Below, one piece after another: positions 24,470 through 33,336 of a stretch of DNA of 64,000 nucleotides. Both the position numbers and the translations under genes were made by a program. Under the pieces are notes generated by a model that worked only from the letters and a program-made list of their open reading frames with translations, did not search any database and had not been told where the DNA came from. The DNA comes from Geodermatophilus ruber (GTDB lineage Bacteria; Actinomycetota; Actinomycetes; Mycobacteriales; Geodermatophilaceae), in contig NZ_FOSW01000003.1 in NCBI RefSeq assembly GCF_900114385.1, positions 186,001 to 250,000 of the forward strand. Reading direction: 5' to 3'. Within the stretch, counting starts at the first letter, position 1, and the number at the start of each line of letters is the position of its first letter.

Positions 24470-24976
24470 TCAGAGGGGTGGGCGGTCCTCGTAGAAGGTG
24501 GAGAGCACCACCGTCGTCCGGGTGGTCACGTTGGCCGCCGCGCGGATCTTCTGCAGCAGCGCCTCCAGCGCGTCCGGCGAGGGGACCCGCACCTTGAGGA
24601 TGTAGCTCTCCACCCCGGCCACCGAGTGGCAGGCCTCGATCTCGGTGAGGTGGGCCAGCCGGGCCGGGGCGTCGTCGGGCTGGGCGACGTCGATCGGGGT
24701 GATCGAGACGAACGCGGTCAGCCCGAGGCCGAGCGACCTCGCGTCCAGCTTGGCGTGGTAGCCGGTGATCAGCCCGCGCTGCTCCAGCCGGCGCACCCGC
24801 TGGTGGACCGCCGACACCGACAGGCCCACCCGCTCGGCCAGCTCGGTGTAGCTGGCCCGGCCGTCGCGGGCCAGCGCGGCCAGCAGCGCCCGGTCGACGT
24901 CGGCGGAGCTCCCGGGCACGGCGGGCGCTCCGCCCCCGGCCTCAGCCGGCGAGGATGGCGAGTTCACGGGGACCAT
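24470..24976 (-). CDS. Lrp/AsnC-family transcriptional regulator
   Basis: 168 aa. An AsnC-type HTH (VDRALLAALARDGRASYTELAERVGLSVSAVHQRVRRLEQRG) is followed by the RAM ligand-binding domain (AFVSITPIDV... VAGVESYILKVRVPSPDALEALLQKI). Such regulators respond to amino acids. It overlaps the end of the upstream M24 peptidase gene by 35 nt if ATG 24974-24976 is used; internal GTGs give a shorter N-terminus, and the first 25 residues look non-essential. Co-transcription with the peptidase is likely. Confidence 0.9.
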   Translation of the reverse strand: MVPVNSPSSPAEAGGGAPAVPGSSADVDRALLAALARDGRASYTELAERVGLSVSAVHQRVRRLEQRGLITGYHAKLDARSLGLGLTAFVSITPIDVAQPDDAPARLAHLTEIEACHSVAGVESYILKVRVPSPDALEALLQKIRAAANVTTRTTVVLSTFYEDRPPL

Positions 24977-26081
24977 TGTTCAAGATCGCGGCACGGTCCT
25001 CGGTGCAGACCACGATGTCCTCGATCCGGGCGCCGCAGCGGCCGGGCAGGTAGATGCCCGGCTCCACGGAGAACGCCATCCCCGGCGCCAGCGGCAGGTC
25101 GTTGCCGGCGACGACGTAGGGCGCCTCGTGGGTGTCCAGGCCGATGCCGTGCCCGGTGCGGTGGATGAAGTACTCCCCCCAGCCGGCGCCGGCGATGACG
25201 TCGCGGGCGGCGGCGTCCACCTGCTCGGCGGTCACCCCGGGGCGGACGGCGGCGGTGGCGGCCCGCTGCGCCTCGTGCAGCACCCCGTACCAGTCGGCGA
25301 CGTCCGGGCCGGGTGCCCGGCCGACCGCGTAGGTGCGGGTGCAGTCCGAGCGGTAGCCGGTGGCGGTCTCCCCGCCGATGTCGACCACGACCAGGTCGCC
25401 GGCCTCGATCACCCGGTCGGAGAGCTCGTGGTGCGGGCTGGCGCCGTTGGGCCCCGAGCCCACGATGGTGAAGTCCACCCCCACGTGCCCCTCGGCGCGG
25501 ATCGCCGCGGCGACGTCGGCGCCGACCTCCCGCTCGGTGCGCCCCACCCGCAGCCACTCCCCCATCCGGGCGTGCACCCGGTCGATGGCGGCACCGGCGG
25601 CGGCCAGCTCGGCGACCTCGGCCGGGGACTTCACCATCCTCAGCCGGTCGACCACCGGGCCGGCCAGCTCCAGCGCCGCCCCGGGCAGGGCCCGCTGCAC
25701 GCCCAGGGCGTGCTCGGCCCAGGTGCGGGCGCCGACGGCGACGCGGGCCGGCGCGGCACCCAGCCGGTCGACGGCGGTCCGCGCGAGCAGCGCGAACGGG
25801 TCGTCGGTCTCGTCCCAGGCCAGCACCTGCAGCCCCAGGGCGCCGGCGGGGCCGGCCGCGACCATCGGCGCCTCGAGCCGGGGGACGACGAGGAACGGCT
25901 CGCCGCGCCGGGGCACCGCCAGCGCGGTCAGCCGCTCCATCGCGTGGGCGTTGTAGCCGCAGAGGTAGCGCAGGTCCGACCCCGGGGTCACCACCAGCAG
26001 GTCGATCCCCAGCTCCGCGGCGCCCTCCCGCGCGGCGTGCACGCGATCGAGGGTGACCAGGGGGGAGGGTGAGGTCGGCAC
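24942..26081 (-). CDS. M24-family metallopeptidase (Xaa-Pro dipeptidase type)
   Basis: 379 aa. A creatinase-like N-domain precedes a pita-bread domain with all five metal ligands visible: VVVDIGG, SDCTRTY, HGIGLD, VEPGIY and ARIEDIV. It hydrolyses Xaa-Pro dipeptides or related peptides in the cytosol. GTG 26079-26081 was chosen because TAGTCT lies 7 nt before it; the longer frame adds 17 residues of noise. Followed by, and overlapping, an Lrp-type regulator. Confidence 0.92.
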   Translation of the reverse strand: MPTSPSPLVTLDRVHAAREGAAELGIDLLVVTPGSDLRYLCGYNAHAMERLTALAVPRRGEPFLVVPRLEAPMVAAGPAGALGLQVLAWDETDDPFALLARTAVDRLGAAPARVAVGARTWAEHALGVQRALPGAALELAGPVVDRLRMVKSPAEVAELAAAGAAIDRVHARMGEWLRVGRTEREVGADVAAAIRAEGHVGVDFTIVGSGPNGASPHHELSDRVIEAGDLVVVDIGGETATGYRSDCTRTYAVGRAPGPDVADWYGVLHEAQRAATAAVRPGVTAEQVDAAARDVIAGAGWGEYFIHRTGHGIGLDTHEAPYVVAGNDLPLAPGMAFSVEPGIYLPGRCGARIEDIVVCTEDRAAILNNGPRELAILAG

Positions 26082-26088
26082 GGTCCGC

Positions 26089-26094
26089 AGACTA
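26089..26094 (-). promoter_or_regulatory. -10 box TAGTCT of the peptidase gene
   Basis: TAGTCT on the minus strand, 7 nt before the GTG start. It decides the start codon. Confidence 0.55.
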
Positions 26095-26135
26095 TCCAGG
26101 CCCGGCGGGGCTGCTCGCCCGCCCGGCCGCACGGC

Positions 26136-26141
26136 TACCGT
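26136..26141 (+). promoter_or_regulatory. -10 box TACCGT of the exonuclease gene
   Basis: TACCGT, 8 nt, then GTG 26150. It is divergent from the peptidase promoter 42 bp away. Confidence 0.5.
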
Positions 26142-26149
26142 GCCCGGCT

Positions 26150-27076
26150 GTGACGACGATGCTGCTGGACGCGGCCAGCCTCTACTTCCGGGCCTTCTAC
26201 GGCGTACCCACCAGCGTGACCTCGCCCGATGGCCGGCCGGTCAACGCCGTCCGGGGCTTCCTGGACATGACCGCCCGGCTGATCACCGCGCACGGCCCCG
26301 AGCGGCTCGTCGCCTGCTGGGACGACGACTGGCGGCCGGCCTTCCGGGTGACGGCGCTGCCCTCCTACAAGGCGCACCGGGTGGCGCCGGAGGGCGGCGA
26401 GGAGGTGCCCGACGAGCTGGGCCCGCAGGTGCCGGTCCTCGTCGACGTGCTCGCCGCCGCGGGGATCGCGCGGGTGGGGGCGGCGGGCTACGAGGCCGAC
26501 GACGTCATCGGCACGCTGGCCACCCGCGCCGCCGGCCCGGTGGACGTCGTCACCGGCGACCGGGACCTCTTCCAGCTCGTCGACGACGCGCGCGGGGTGC
26601 GGGTGCTCTACACCGCCCGCGGCATCACCGACATCGAGCGGGTCGACGAGGCGGCGGTGACCGCCAAGTACGGCATCCCGGGGCGCTCCTACGCCGACTT
26701 CGCCGTGCTGCGCGGCGACCCCAGCGACGGCCTGCCCGGTGTGGCCGGCATCGGCGCGAAGACCGCCGCGGCGCTGATCTGCGAGTTCGGCGATCTCGCC
26801 GGCATCCGGGCGGCCGCGGGGCGCGCCGTCGTCCCGCGGGCCCCGCTGACCGCGGCGGTGCTGAAGAAGCTGCACGCCGGGGCGGAGTACCTCGACGCGG
26901 CCCCGGTCGTGGTCGCGGTCGCGCGCGACATCGACCTGCCGCCGCTGCAGGACGCCCTCCCCCGCCGCCCGGCCGACCCCGGCGCGCTCGCCGCCCTGGC
27001 CGCCGCGCACGGCATCGAGTCCTCGCTCAAGCGGCTCGGTGCGGCGCTGGGCTGGCCGGCCGACGCGGTCGGCTGA
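26150..27076 (+). CDS. 5'-3' exonuclease (PolA N-domain-like)
   Basis: 308 aa stand-alone 5'-nuclease. LLDAASLYFRAFYG, AAGYEADDVIGTLA, VVTGDRDLFQLV and the helix-hairpin-helix GDPSDGLPGVAGIGAKTAAALI give the order of acidic metal ligands and DNA clamp. It removes RNA primers or flaps. Actinobacteria often carry this protein besides PolA. GTG start 8 nt behind TACCGT. Convergent with the DUF4333 gene after 14 bp. Confidence 0.93.
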   Translation: MTTMLLDAASLYFRAFYGVPTSVTSPDGRPVNAVRGFLDMTARLITAHGPERLVACWDDDWRPAFRVTALPSYKAHRVAPEGGEEVPDELGPQVPVLVDVLAAAGIARVGAAGYEADDVIGTLATRAAGPVDVVTGDRDLFQLVDDARGVRVLYTARGITDIERVDEAAVTAKYGIPGRSYADFAVLRGDPSDGLPGVAGIGAKTAAALICEFGDLAGIRAAAGRAVVPRAPLTAAVLKKLHAGAEYLDAAPVVVAVARDIDLPPLQDALPRRPADPGALAALAAAHGIESSLKRLGAALGWPADAVG

Positions 27077-27090
27077 GCCCGCCGGCCGGC

Positions 27091-27681
27091 CTACACCTCT
27101 TCCCAGGTGTAGGCGGCGGTGTCCTCGTCGGTGATGGCGATCCGGACGGTGACCCCCTCGCCGTCCTCGGTGGTGCCGGTGCACTCGTAGCTGGCGCCGT
27201 GCTCGACGGCCATCTCCTGGTCGCAGGACAGGTCGAGACCGATGTCGTGGGCCTCCTCGAACTGGGTGGCCACGTCGCGCTCGACGGCGCCGCGGTCGAG
27301 CACCTCCCCGCCCAGCAGGATCGGCAGGGTGATCGCCGCGGCCAGCACGACGACCGCGAGCGCCACGAGACCGACGACCAGGCCGGTCCGCGACCGGGTC
27401 GGCTGCGGCCCGTGCCCGTACGGGTACGGCTGCGCGCCCGGGCCGTACGGGTACGGCTGCTGCCCGTAGGGCGGGCCGTACGGGCCCGGCGGCTGCCCGT
27501 AGGGCGGGCCGTACTGCTGGGGGGCCTGGCCCCACTGCGGGACCGGCTGGCCGGGCACCGGCGCCTGCGGGGCGCCGTACCCCCCGGGCGCGGGCCGGCC
27601 GGGGTACCCGGGCTGGCCGTACGGGCCCGGCTGCCCGTGCTGCTGCCCCGGCTGGTCGCCGCCGTGCGGTGGGTGGATCAT
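27091..27681 (-). CDS. Membrane-anchored DUF4333-type protein with Pro/Tyr/Gly-rich N-terminus
   Basis: 196 aa. Residues 1-90 are repeats of PYGQP/PYGPP-like units, disordered and cytosolic. One transmembrane helix follows (LVVGLVALAVVVLAAAITLPILLGG). The external 80 residues carry two cysteines (LSCDQEM, YECTGTTEDGEGVTVRIAI), the DUF4333 pattern likely held by a disulfide. ATG 27679-27681 with GGGAG upstream. Function unknown. Confidence 0.8.
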   Translation of the reverse strand: MIHPPHGGDQPGQQHGQPGPYGQPGYPGRPAPGGYGAPQAPVPGQPVPQWGQAPQQYGPPYGQPPGPYGPPYGQQPYPYGPGAQPYPYGHGPQPTRSRTGLVVGLVALAVVVLAAAITLPILLGGEVLDRGAVERDVATQFEEAHDIGLDLSCDQEMAVEHGASYECTGTTEDGEGVTVRIAITDEDTAAYTWEEV

Positions 27682-27781
27682 CGTCGCTCCCGGTCGGAAG
27701 GGGCCCCCGTGACCGCCCGTCACGGCGGCGGTGGGGATTGTGCCCCACGGGCGCGGCCGGCACGCCGGTGCGCGCCGAAGG

Positions 27782-30643
27782 TCAGCCGCTGACCGCGGCC
27801 GCGACCACGCCCCGCCGCAGTCGCTCGACGGCCCTGCGGGCGACCGGCGCCACCGGTTCGTCGTCCAGCTTCGCCAGCTGGTCGAGCAGGTCGATCAGCT
27901 GCCGGGTCCAGCGGACGAAGTCACCGCCGGAGAGCTCGGTGCCCGCCTGCTCGGCGCCGGCCAGCACCCGGTCCAGGCTCTGCCCGTCGGCCCAGCGGTA
28001 GGCCGCCCAGGCGAAGCCGAGGTCCAGGTCGCGGGTGGCCGGCACCCCGTGGTCGAGCTCGGCGTCCTGCAGCCGGCCGCGGATCCGGCGCATCTCGGCG
28101 ATCGTCGCGGCGACCTTGCCGGCCGGCACCGCCGGCTGCCCCGGCGTCTCCCGCCGCGCCTCGAAGACCACCGTGGAGACGACGGCGGCCAGCTCGGCCG
28201 GGGTCAGCCCGCGCCAGGCGCCGGCCCGCAGCGACTCGGCGACCAGGAGATCACCCTCGGACCAGATGCGGGCCAGCCGCCGGCCGTCGTCGGTGACCAC
28301 CGGGACGTCGTCGACCGCGCCGGCCACCTCGGTGTCGGCCGGCACCAGGGGGGCCACCTCGGGCACGAGGTACCCCAGCTCCTCCAGCACGTCGCAGGTG
28401 CGGTCGAACTGGCGGGTCAGCGAACCGGTGCGGTCGGCCATCCGCCGCTGCGTGGCGTCGGCCTCGCGGACCGCCCGCAGCCAGCGTTCGGCGGCGCGCA
28501 CCCGCTCCTCCCGGTCGGGCAGGGTGTGCACCGGGTGCGCGCGCAGGGCCGCGCGCAGGTCCTGCAGCACCGGGTCGTCGGCGGCCGCCGAGCGCCGACC
28601 GACCCGCCGGGCGCCCAGGTCGTTCTCGACGCGGGCGTTGCGCAGGGTCGAGGCGAGGTCGCGGCGGGCGTGCGGGCTGCGGTGGTTGAAGTTCTTCGGC
28701 ACCCGCACCCGGGACAGGGCGCTCACCGGCGTCGGGAAGTCCACCGGGCTCAGCCGGCCGGCCCACTTGTCCTCGGTGAGCACCAGCGGCCGCGGCTCGG
28801 CCCCACCCCCGATGCCGCTGTCGGACACCCCCGGGTCCAGGACGACGGCCAGCCCCTGCCGCCGTCCCGACGGCACCCGGATGACGTCACCGGTCCGCAG
28901 CGCGGCCAGCGCGTCGGCGGCCTCCATCCGGCGCTTGGCCTGGGTGTCGCGGGAGAGCTCCTTCTCCCGGTCGGAGATCTGCTGCCGGATCGCGGCGTAC
29001 TCCCCGACGTCCCCGTGCTCCGAATGCATCTCCGCGGCCCAGCGCTCGGCGTCCTTCTCGTGCCGGGTCGCGGCGCGGGCCAGCCCGACGACGGACCGGT
29101 CGGCCTGGAACTGGGCGAAGGAGGAGCCGAGCAGCTCGCGGGCGCGGGCCCGGCCGAAGGAGCCGACCAGGTTGACCGCCATGTTGTAGCTGGGCCGGAA
29201 GGAGGACTTCAGCGGGTAGGTGCGGGTGCTGGCCAGTCCGGCCACCACCGAGGGGTCCATGCCCGGCGCCCAGACGACGACGGCGTGCCCCTCGATGTCG
29301 ATGCCGCGGCGCCCGGCCCGCCCGGTGAGCTGGGTGTACTCCCCCGGCGTGACGTCGACGTGCGCCTCGCCGTTCCACTTGACCAGCCGCTCGAGGACGA
29401 CGGTGCGCGCGGGCATGTTGATGCCCAGGGCCAGCGTCTCGGTGGCGAACACCGCCTTGACCAGGCCGCGGACGAAGCACTCCTCCACGGCCTCCTTGAA
29501 GGCCGGCACCATGCCCGCGTGGTGGGCGGCGAGGCCGGCCAGCAGCCCCTCCCGCCACTCCCAGTAGCCCAGGACGTGCAGGTCCTCGTCCGGCAGCGAG
29601 CCGGTGCGCTCGTCGATGATCCGGGCGATCTCGGCCCGCTCGCGCTCGTCGGTCAGCCGCAGCCCGGAGCGCAGGCACTGGTTCACCGCGGCGTCGCAGC
29701 CGTTGCGGCTGAACACGAACGTGATGGCCGGCAGCAGCCCGGCCCGGTCGAGCCGCTCGATGATGTCCGGGCGCGCGGGCGGCCGGTAGCGGGGCTTGTG
29801 CCAGTCCCGGTCCCGGCGGGAGCCGCCGTTGCCCCCGCCCCAGCTGTCGACGCGCCGCTCGTACTCGCGCACGTACCGGACCAGCTCGGGGTCGACCACG
29901 CTGGCGCCGCGCTCACGGGTGGACCGCCCCCGCGGGGACTCCTCCTGCTCGGCGGCGTGCGCGGCCGGGCGAAGCGAGAACAGGTCGAAGACGCGGCTGC
30001 CGACCAGCATGTGCTGCCACAGCGGGATCGGCCGCACCTCGCTGACGACGACCTTGGTGTCGCCGCGGACGGTGACCAGCCAGTCGCCGAACTCCTCGGC
30101 GTTGCTCACCGTGGCCGACAGGGACACCAGGGTCACCGACTGCGGCAGGTGGATGATCACCTCCTCCCACACCGCGCCCCGGAACCGGTCGGCCAGGTAG
30201 TGCACCTCGTCCATGACGACGTAGCCGAGCCCGTGGATCGCCGGGGAGTCGGCGTAGAGCATGTTCCGCAGCACCTCGGTGGTCATCACGACCACGGGCG
30301 CGTCTCCGTTGATGGCGTTGTCGCCGGTGAGCAGGCCGACCTTCCCCTCGCCGTAGCGCTCCACGAGGTCGGCGTACTTCTGGTTGGACAGCGCCTTGAT
30401 CGGCGTCGTGTAGAACGCCTTGCGCCCCTCGGCCAGCGCCTTGTGGACGGCGAACTCGCCGACGACGGTCTTGCCGGCCCCGGTGGGCGCGCACACCAGG
30501 ACGCCGGCGCCCTCGTCCAGTGCCTCGCAGGCCTCCACCTGGAACGGGTCCAGGGAGAAACCGAGCTCAGCCGCGAACTCCGCGAGGGTGGGGTGGGCGA
30601 TCCGTCGCCGGGCGGCGGCGTAACGCTCCGCGGGGCTGGACAT
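27782..30643 (-). CDS. helY: DEAD/DEAH-box helicase of the Ski2/HelY type
   Basis: 953 aa. Walker A APTGAGKTVVGEF (near residue 52), DEVH box VVMDEVHYLADRFRG, motif III SLSATVSNAEEFGDWL and motif VI QLTGRAGRRGIDIEG, then the Ski2-type C-terminal domain. Probably an RNA helicase, although mycobacterial HelY is poorly characterised. ATG 30641-30643 lies 7 nt after TAACGT. Last gene of the leftward tat region, where HelY is commonly found in Actinobacteria. Confidence 0.92.
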   Translation of the reverse strand: MSSPAERYAAARRRIAHPTLAEFAAELGFSLDPFQVEACEALDEGAGVLVCAPTGAGKTVVGEFAVHKALAEGRKAFYTTPIKALSNQKYADLVERYGEGKVGLLTGDNAINGDAPVVVMTTEVLRNMLYADSPAIHGLGYVVMDEVHYLADRFRGAVWEEVIIHLPQSVTLVSLSATVSNAEEFGDWLVTVRGDTKVVVSEVRPIPLWQHMLVGSRVFDLFSLRPAAHAAEQEESPRGRSTRERGASVVDPELVRYVREYERRVDSWGGGNGGSRRDRDWHKPRYRPPARPDIIERLDRAGLLPAITFVFSRNGCDAAVNQCLRSGLRLTDERERAEIARIIDERTGSLPDEDLHVLGYWEWREGLLAGLAAHHAGMVPAFKEAVEECFVRGLVKAVFATETLALGINMPARTVVLERLVKWNGEAHVDVTPGEYTQLTGRAGRRGIDIEGHAVVVWAPGMDPSVVAGLASTRTYPLKSSFRPSYNMAVNLVGSFGRARARELLGSSFAQFQADRSVVGLARAATRHEKDAERWAAEMHSEHGDVGEYAAIRQQISDREKELSRDTQAKRRMEAADALAALRTGDVIRVPSGRRQGLAVVLDPGVSDSGIGGGAEPRPLVLTEDKWAGRLSPVDFPTPVSALSRVRVPKNFNHRSPHARRDLASTLRNARVENDLGARRVGRRSAAADDPVLQDLRAALRAHPVHTLPDREERVRAAERWLRAVREADATQRRMADRTGSLTRQFDRTCDVLEELGYLVPEVAPLVPADTEVAGAVDDVPVVTDDGRRLARIWSEGDLLVAESLRAGAWRGLTPAELAAVVSTVVFEARRETPGQPAVPAGKVAATIAEMRRIRGRLQDAELDHGVPATRDLDLGFAWAAYRWADGQSLDRVLAGAEQAGTELSGGDFVRWTRQLIDLLDQLAKLDDEPVAPVARRAVERLRRGVVAAAVSG

Positions 30644-30650
30644 GCCTCCC

Positions 30651-30656
30651 ACGTTA
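30651..30656 (-). promoter_or_regulatory. -10 box TAACGT of helY
   Basis: TAACGT on the minus strand, 7 nt before the ATG. It gives helY its own leaderless transcript although it follows the lipid kinase gene. Confidence 0.55.
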
Positions 30657-30807
30657 GGCCCGGCAGGCGACCGCTGCCCCTCTGCCCTCCCGCGCGTCCT
30701 CCGCCTGGTGGCGACAGCCGCCATGCATCCGCCGAGTCCACGGTGCAGGGCGGCCGCGGCCGATGCATCGCGGCCGTGGCCGGCGCGTCGACCGGAGGCG
30801 AGCCGGC

Positions 30808-30831
30808 CCGGCCGGGCTCAGGCCCGGCCGG
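30808..30831 (-). terminator. Hairpin overlapping the stop codon of the lipid kinase
   Basis: CCGGCCGGGC, loop TCAG, GCCCGGCCGG: a 10-bp perfect stem whose loop contains the stop codon. It probably ends the tat-kinase transcript before helY. Confidence 0.5.
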
Positions 30832-31723
30832 TGCCCACGACGCCCAGCGCGCCGCGCACGCACTCGGCGGTCACCGGCAGCGGCGCGACCGGCTCGCCGT
30901 CGGCGTAGGTGTTCAGCCCCTCCCCGGTCAGCTCGACCCGGGCGGCCCGGTGCACCGAGACCGCGGGGTGCTCGACGTGCGTGCCTGCGGTCAACCGGGG
31001 CCGGGTGCGCACCAGCTCCCGGCGCGTGACCGGCCCGACGACGGTGACGTCGAACCGCCCGTCGGCCGGGTCTGCCGTCGGGCAGACCCGCATCCCGCCG
31101 CCGTACCAGGGGGTGTTGCCGACGGCGATCAGCGTGACCGGGAGGGTGTGCGCCACGCCGTCGACGACCAGGGTCAGCTCCCGGGGGCGCAGGCGGGCCA
31201 GCTCGGCGAGGATCGCCACGTCGTAGCGGCGCGGCCCGCGCGGCCAGCGCAGCCGGTTGGCCCGGTCGGTGACCGCGGAGTCGAAGCCGCAGCACAGCAC
31301 GGTGGCCCACCAGCGATCCCCGGTGCGGCCGGCGTCCACGGTGCGCACCGCGCCGGAGAGCAGGTCCTCGACCGCCGCGCGGGCGGCGGCGAGCGGGTCG
31401 CGCGGCCAGCCCAGGGCCAGGGCCAGGTCGTTGCCGGTGCCGGCAGGCACCACGGCCAGCGGGGTCAGTGTCCCGGCCACCGCCTGCAGGCCGGCGTGCG
31501 CGGCGCCGTCCCCGCCGATGGTGACCACGGCGCGGGTGCCGGCGGCGACCGCCTTCCCGGCCTGCCGCTCGGCATCGGCCCGGGTGGTCGCGGGCAGCAC
31601 CTCCGGGGTCAGCCCGGCCGCGCGCAGGGTGGCGAGGACGGTGGCGGCGGCCGCGCGGGCCCGACCGCGGCCCGCGGCGGGGCTCACGAGGACCGCGACG
31701 TCCCCGGCAGCGTGGGTGGCCAC
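30818..31723 (-). CDS. Diacylglycerol kinase catalytic-domain lipid kinase
   Basis: 301 aa. VLVSPAAGRGRA at the N-terminus, the nucleotide motif TIGGDGAAHAGLQAV (a GGDGT variant with Ala for Thr), VPAGTGNDLALAL, and the C-terminal LNTYADGEPV are the DagK/YegS pattern. It phosphorylates diacylglycerol, a sphingosine-like lipid or an undecaprenol-related lipid. GTG start 7 bp after the tatC stop, so it is the third gene of the tat transcript. Confidence 0.9.
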   Translation of the reverse strand: MATHAAGDVAVLVSPAAGRGRARAAAATVLATLRAAGLTPEVLPATTRADAERQAGKAVAAGTRAVVTIGGDGAAHAGLQAVAGTLTPLAVVPAGTGNDLALALGWPRDPLAAARAAVEDLLSGAVRTVDAGRTGDRWWATVLCCGFDSAVTDRANRLRWPRGPRRYDVAILAELARLRPRELTLVVDGVAHTLPVTLIAVGNTPWYGGGMRVCPTADPADGRFDVTVVGPVTRRELVRTRPRLTAGTHVEHPAVSVHRAARVELTGEGLNTYADGEPVAPLPVTAECVRGALGVVGTGRA

Positions 31724-31730
31724 CCCCGGC

Positions 31731-32699
31731 TCAGCCGCGGGAACGCGCGGCGGGGCCGTCGACGGGGGCCGGGGCGTCCTGCCGGCGCAGGTCGTCGACC
31801 GGCGTCGGGGTGGCGTCCAGCTGCGAGGGGCTCGCGTCCAGCGGGGACGCCTCGTCGTCGGCCAGGTCGTGGAAGTGCTCGGCGGCCGCCCGCTTGGCCC
31901 GGCGCCGGTCGACGAACCGTGCGATCTGGATGGCCAGCTCGAACAGCACGATCATCGGGCCGGCCATGAGCAGCATGGTGAACGGGTCCTGGGTGGGCGT
32001 GATGAACGCGGCGAAGACGATGGTCAGGAAGAAGATCCACCGCCGGGCCGTGCGCAGCGCCTCGTAGGACAGGACGCCGACCAGGTTCAACGCGATCGCG
32101 ATCAGCGGCACCTCGAAGCTGACCCCGAAGGCGACCAGCAGGGAGAGCACGAACCCGATGTAGTCCTGCGCGGTGAGGGCGACGACGACGCCGTCCCCGG
32201 CCAGGCTGAGCAGCAGCTGCAACCCCTTGGCGAGGGAGACGTAGGCGAGCACGGCGCCCAGGGCGAACAGCGCCGTCGACACCGCGACGAACGAGAGCCC
32301 GTAGCGCTTCTCGTTGCGCTTGAGCCCCGGGGTGATGAACGCCCACAGCTGGTAGAGCCAGACCGGGGCGGCCAGCACCGCGCCCGCCAGCAGGCTGACC
32401 TTGAGCCGGATGAACACCCCGCCGAAGACGTCGGTGATCAGCAGGCCGCAGGTGTCCTCGGCCCCCTGCCCGAACCGCAGGTCGGCGGGCAGTCCGCAGT
32501 ACGGCGCCCGGATGAACTCACCGAGGCCGTGGCCGTACCACCAGAAGGCGAAGCCGGCGGCGATCAGCAGCGCGAGCAGCGACTTGGCGATGCGGTTGCG
32601 CAGCTCGGTGAGATGCGCGATGAGCGTCATCGTCGCCTCGGCGTCCCGCGGCGGCCGCCGTCGCCGCACGCGGGGCCGCCGCTGACCGGTGTCGCTCAT
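31731..32699 (-). CDS. tatC: Sec-independent protein translocase TatC
   Basis: 322 aa. The conserved cytosolic start MTLIAHLTELRNRIAKSL, six transmembrane helices, FxxPGLKRNEKR in the first cytoplasmic loop and the periplasmic segments fit TatC, the receptor for twin-arginine signal peptides. The C-terminal 60 residues (DDEASPLDASPSQLDATPT...) are a low-complexity cytosolic tail. It follows tatA by 21 bp. Confidence 0.96.
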   Translation of the reverse strand: MSDTGQRRPRVRRRRPPRDAEATMTLIAHLTELRNRIAKSLLALLIAAGFAFWWYGHGLGEFIRAPYCGLPADLRFGQGAEDTCGLLITDVFGGVFIRLKVSLLAGAVLAAPVWLYQLWAFITPGLKRNEKRYGLSFVAVSTALFALGAVLAYVSLAKGLQLLLSLAGDGVVVALTAQDYIGFVLSLLVAFGVSFEVPLIAIALNLVGVLSYEALRTARRWIFFLTIVFAAFITPTQDPFTMLLMAGPMIVLFELAIQIARFVDRRRAKRAAAEHFHDLADDEASPLDASPSQLDATPTPVDDLRRQDAPAPVDGPAARSRG

Positions 32700-32720
32700 C
32701 GTGGTGCCGGGGAGAGCGGG

Positions 32721-33041
32721 TCAGCGGGTGCTGTCGGTCGCGCCGGGTCGGCCGCCGGCGCGCGCCCGCAGCTCGGCGGCCCGGGCCTCCGCCGCCCGCG
32801 CCTCGGCCTCGAGCGCCGCGGCGTCCGGACCGGCCGGCGGCAGCACCTCACCGCGGACCGGGGTGGTCTTCGCGGCGTCCTTGGTGCGCACGTCGTCGTC
32901 CTTCATGCCCTTCATCTCGCCCTTGAAGATCCGCAGCGAGCGGCCCAGGGAGCGTGAGGCGTCCGGCAGCTTCTTGTACCCGAAGAGCAGCAGGATGGCC
33001 AGGATGATCAGGCCGATCTCCAGCGGGCCGAGTCCGGCCAT
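32721..33041 (-). CDS. tatA: Sec-independent protein translocase TatA
   Basis: 106 aa. One N-terminal transmembrane helix (LGPLEIGLIILAILLLFGYKKLP), the FGxKKLP hinge and amphipathic helix (DASRSLGRSLRIFKGEMKGM), then a charged Ala/Glu/Arg tail. It forms the export pore with TatC. ATG start with GGAGGACC just upstream. First gene of the tatA-tatC-lipid kinase group. Confidence 0.96.
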   Translation of the reverse strand: MAGLGPLEIGLIILAILLLFGYKKLPDASRSLGRSLRIFKGEMKGMKDDDVRTKDAAKTTPVRGEVLPPAGPDAAALEAEARAAEARAAELRARAGGRPGATDSTR

Positions 33042-33126
33042 GGCGGTCCTCCGAAGTCAGGGGTGGCGTCGTCGATGCTACGTGCCGAGTCGGCCCGGCG
33101 GCGTCCCCCGGAACTGGGGGCGTCGC

Positions 33127-33324
33127 TCAGCGGGCCGGGTCGCCGGGCGGCGCCGCCCGCGCCGCGGCCGCCCGGAACTCGGCGAGCACCGGCCGCAGCT
33201 CGCGGTCCAGCGCCTGCCTCTCCCGGTTCAGCCGCTGCAGCGCGCCGAGGAGCCCGTGCGCCAGCGCCGCGAGGACGACCACGGCCAGCACGACGACGGC
33301 GATCCACACGACCAGGAGCAGCAC
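33127..33324 (-). CDS. Small single-pass membrane protein
   Basis: 65 aa. It opens directly with a hydrophobic helix (LLLVVWIAVVVLAVVVLAALAHGLLG), followed by a charged, probably coiled-coil segment (LQRLNRERQALDRELRPVLAEF). I do not recognise a family. GTG start lies 6 nt after TAGGGT, a leaderless layout that supports the gene despite its size. It sits between pafC and tatA, a position where small membrane proteins are common in Actinobacteria. Confidence 0.75.
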   Translation of the reverse strand: MLLLVVWIAVVVLAVVVLAALAHGLLGALQRLNRERQALDRELRPVLAEFRAAAARAAPPGDPAR

Positions 33325-33330
33325 GGGCCG

Positions 33331-33336
33331 ACCCTA
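33331..33336 (-). promoter_or_regulatory. -10 box TAGGGT of the small membrane protein
   Basis: TAGGGT on the minus strand, 6 nt before its GTG. It lies within the last codons around the pafC stop. Confidence 0.55.
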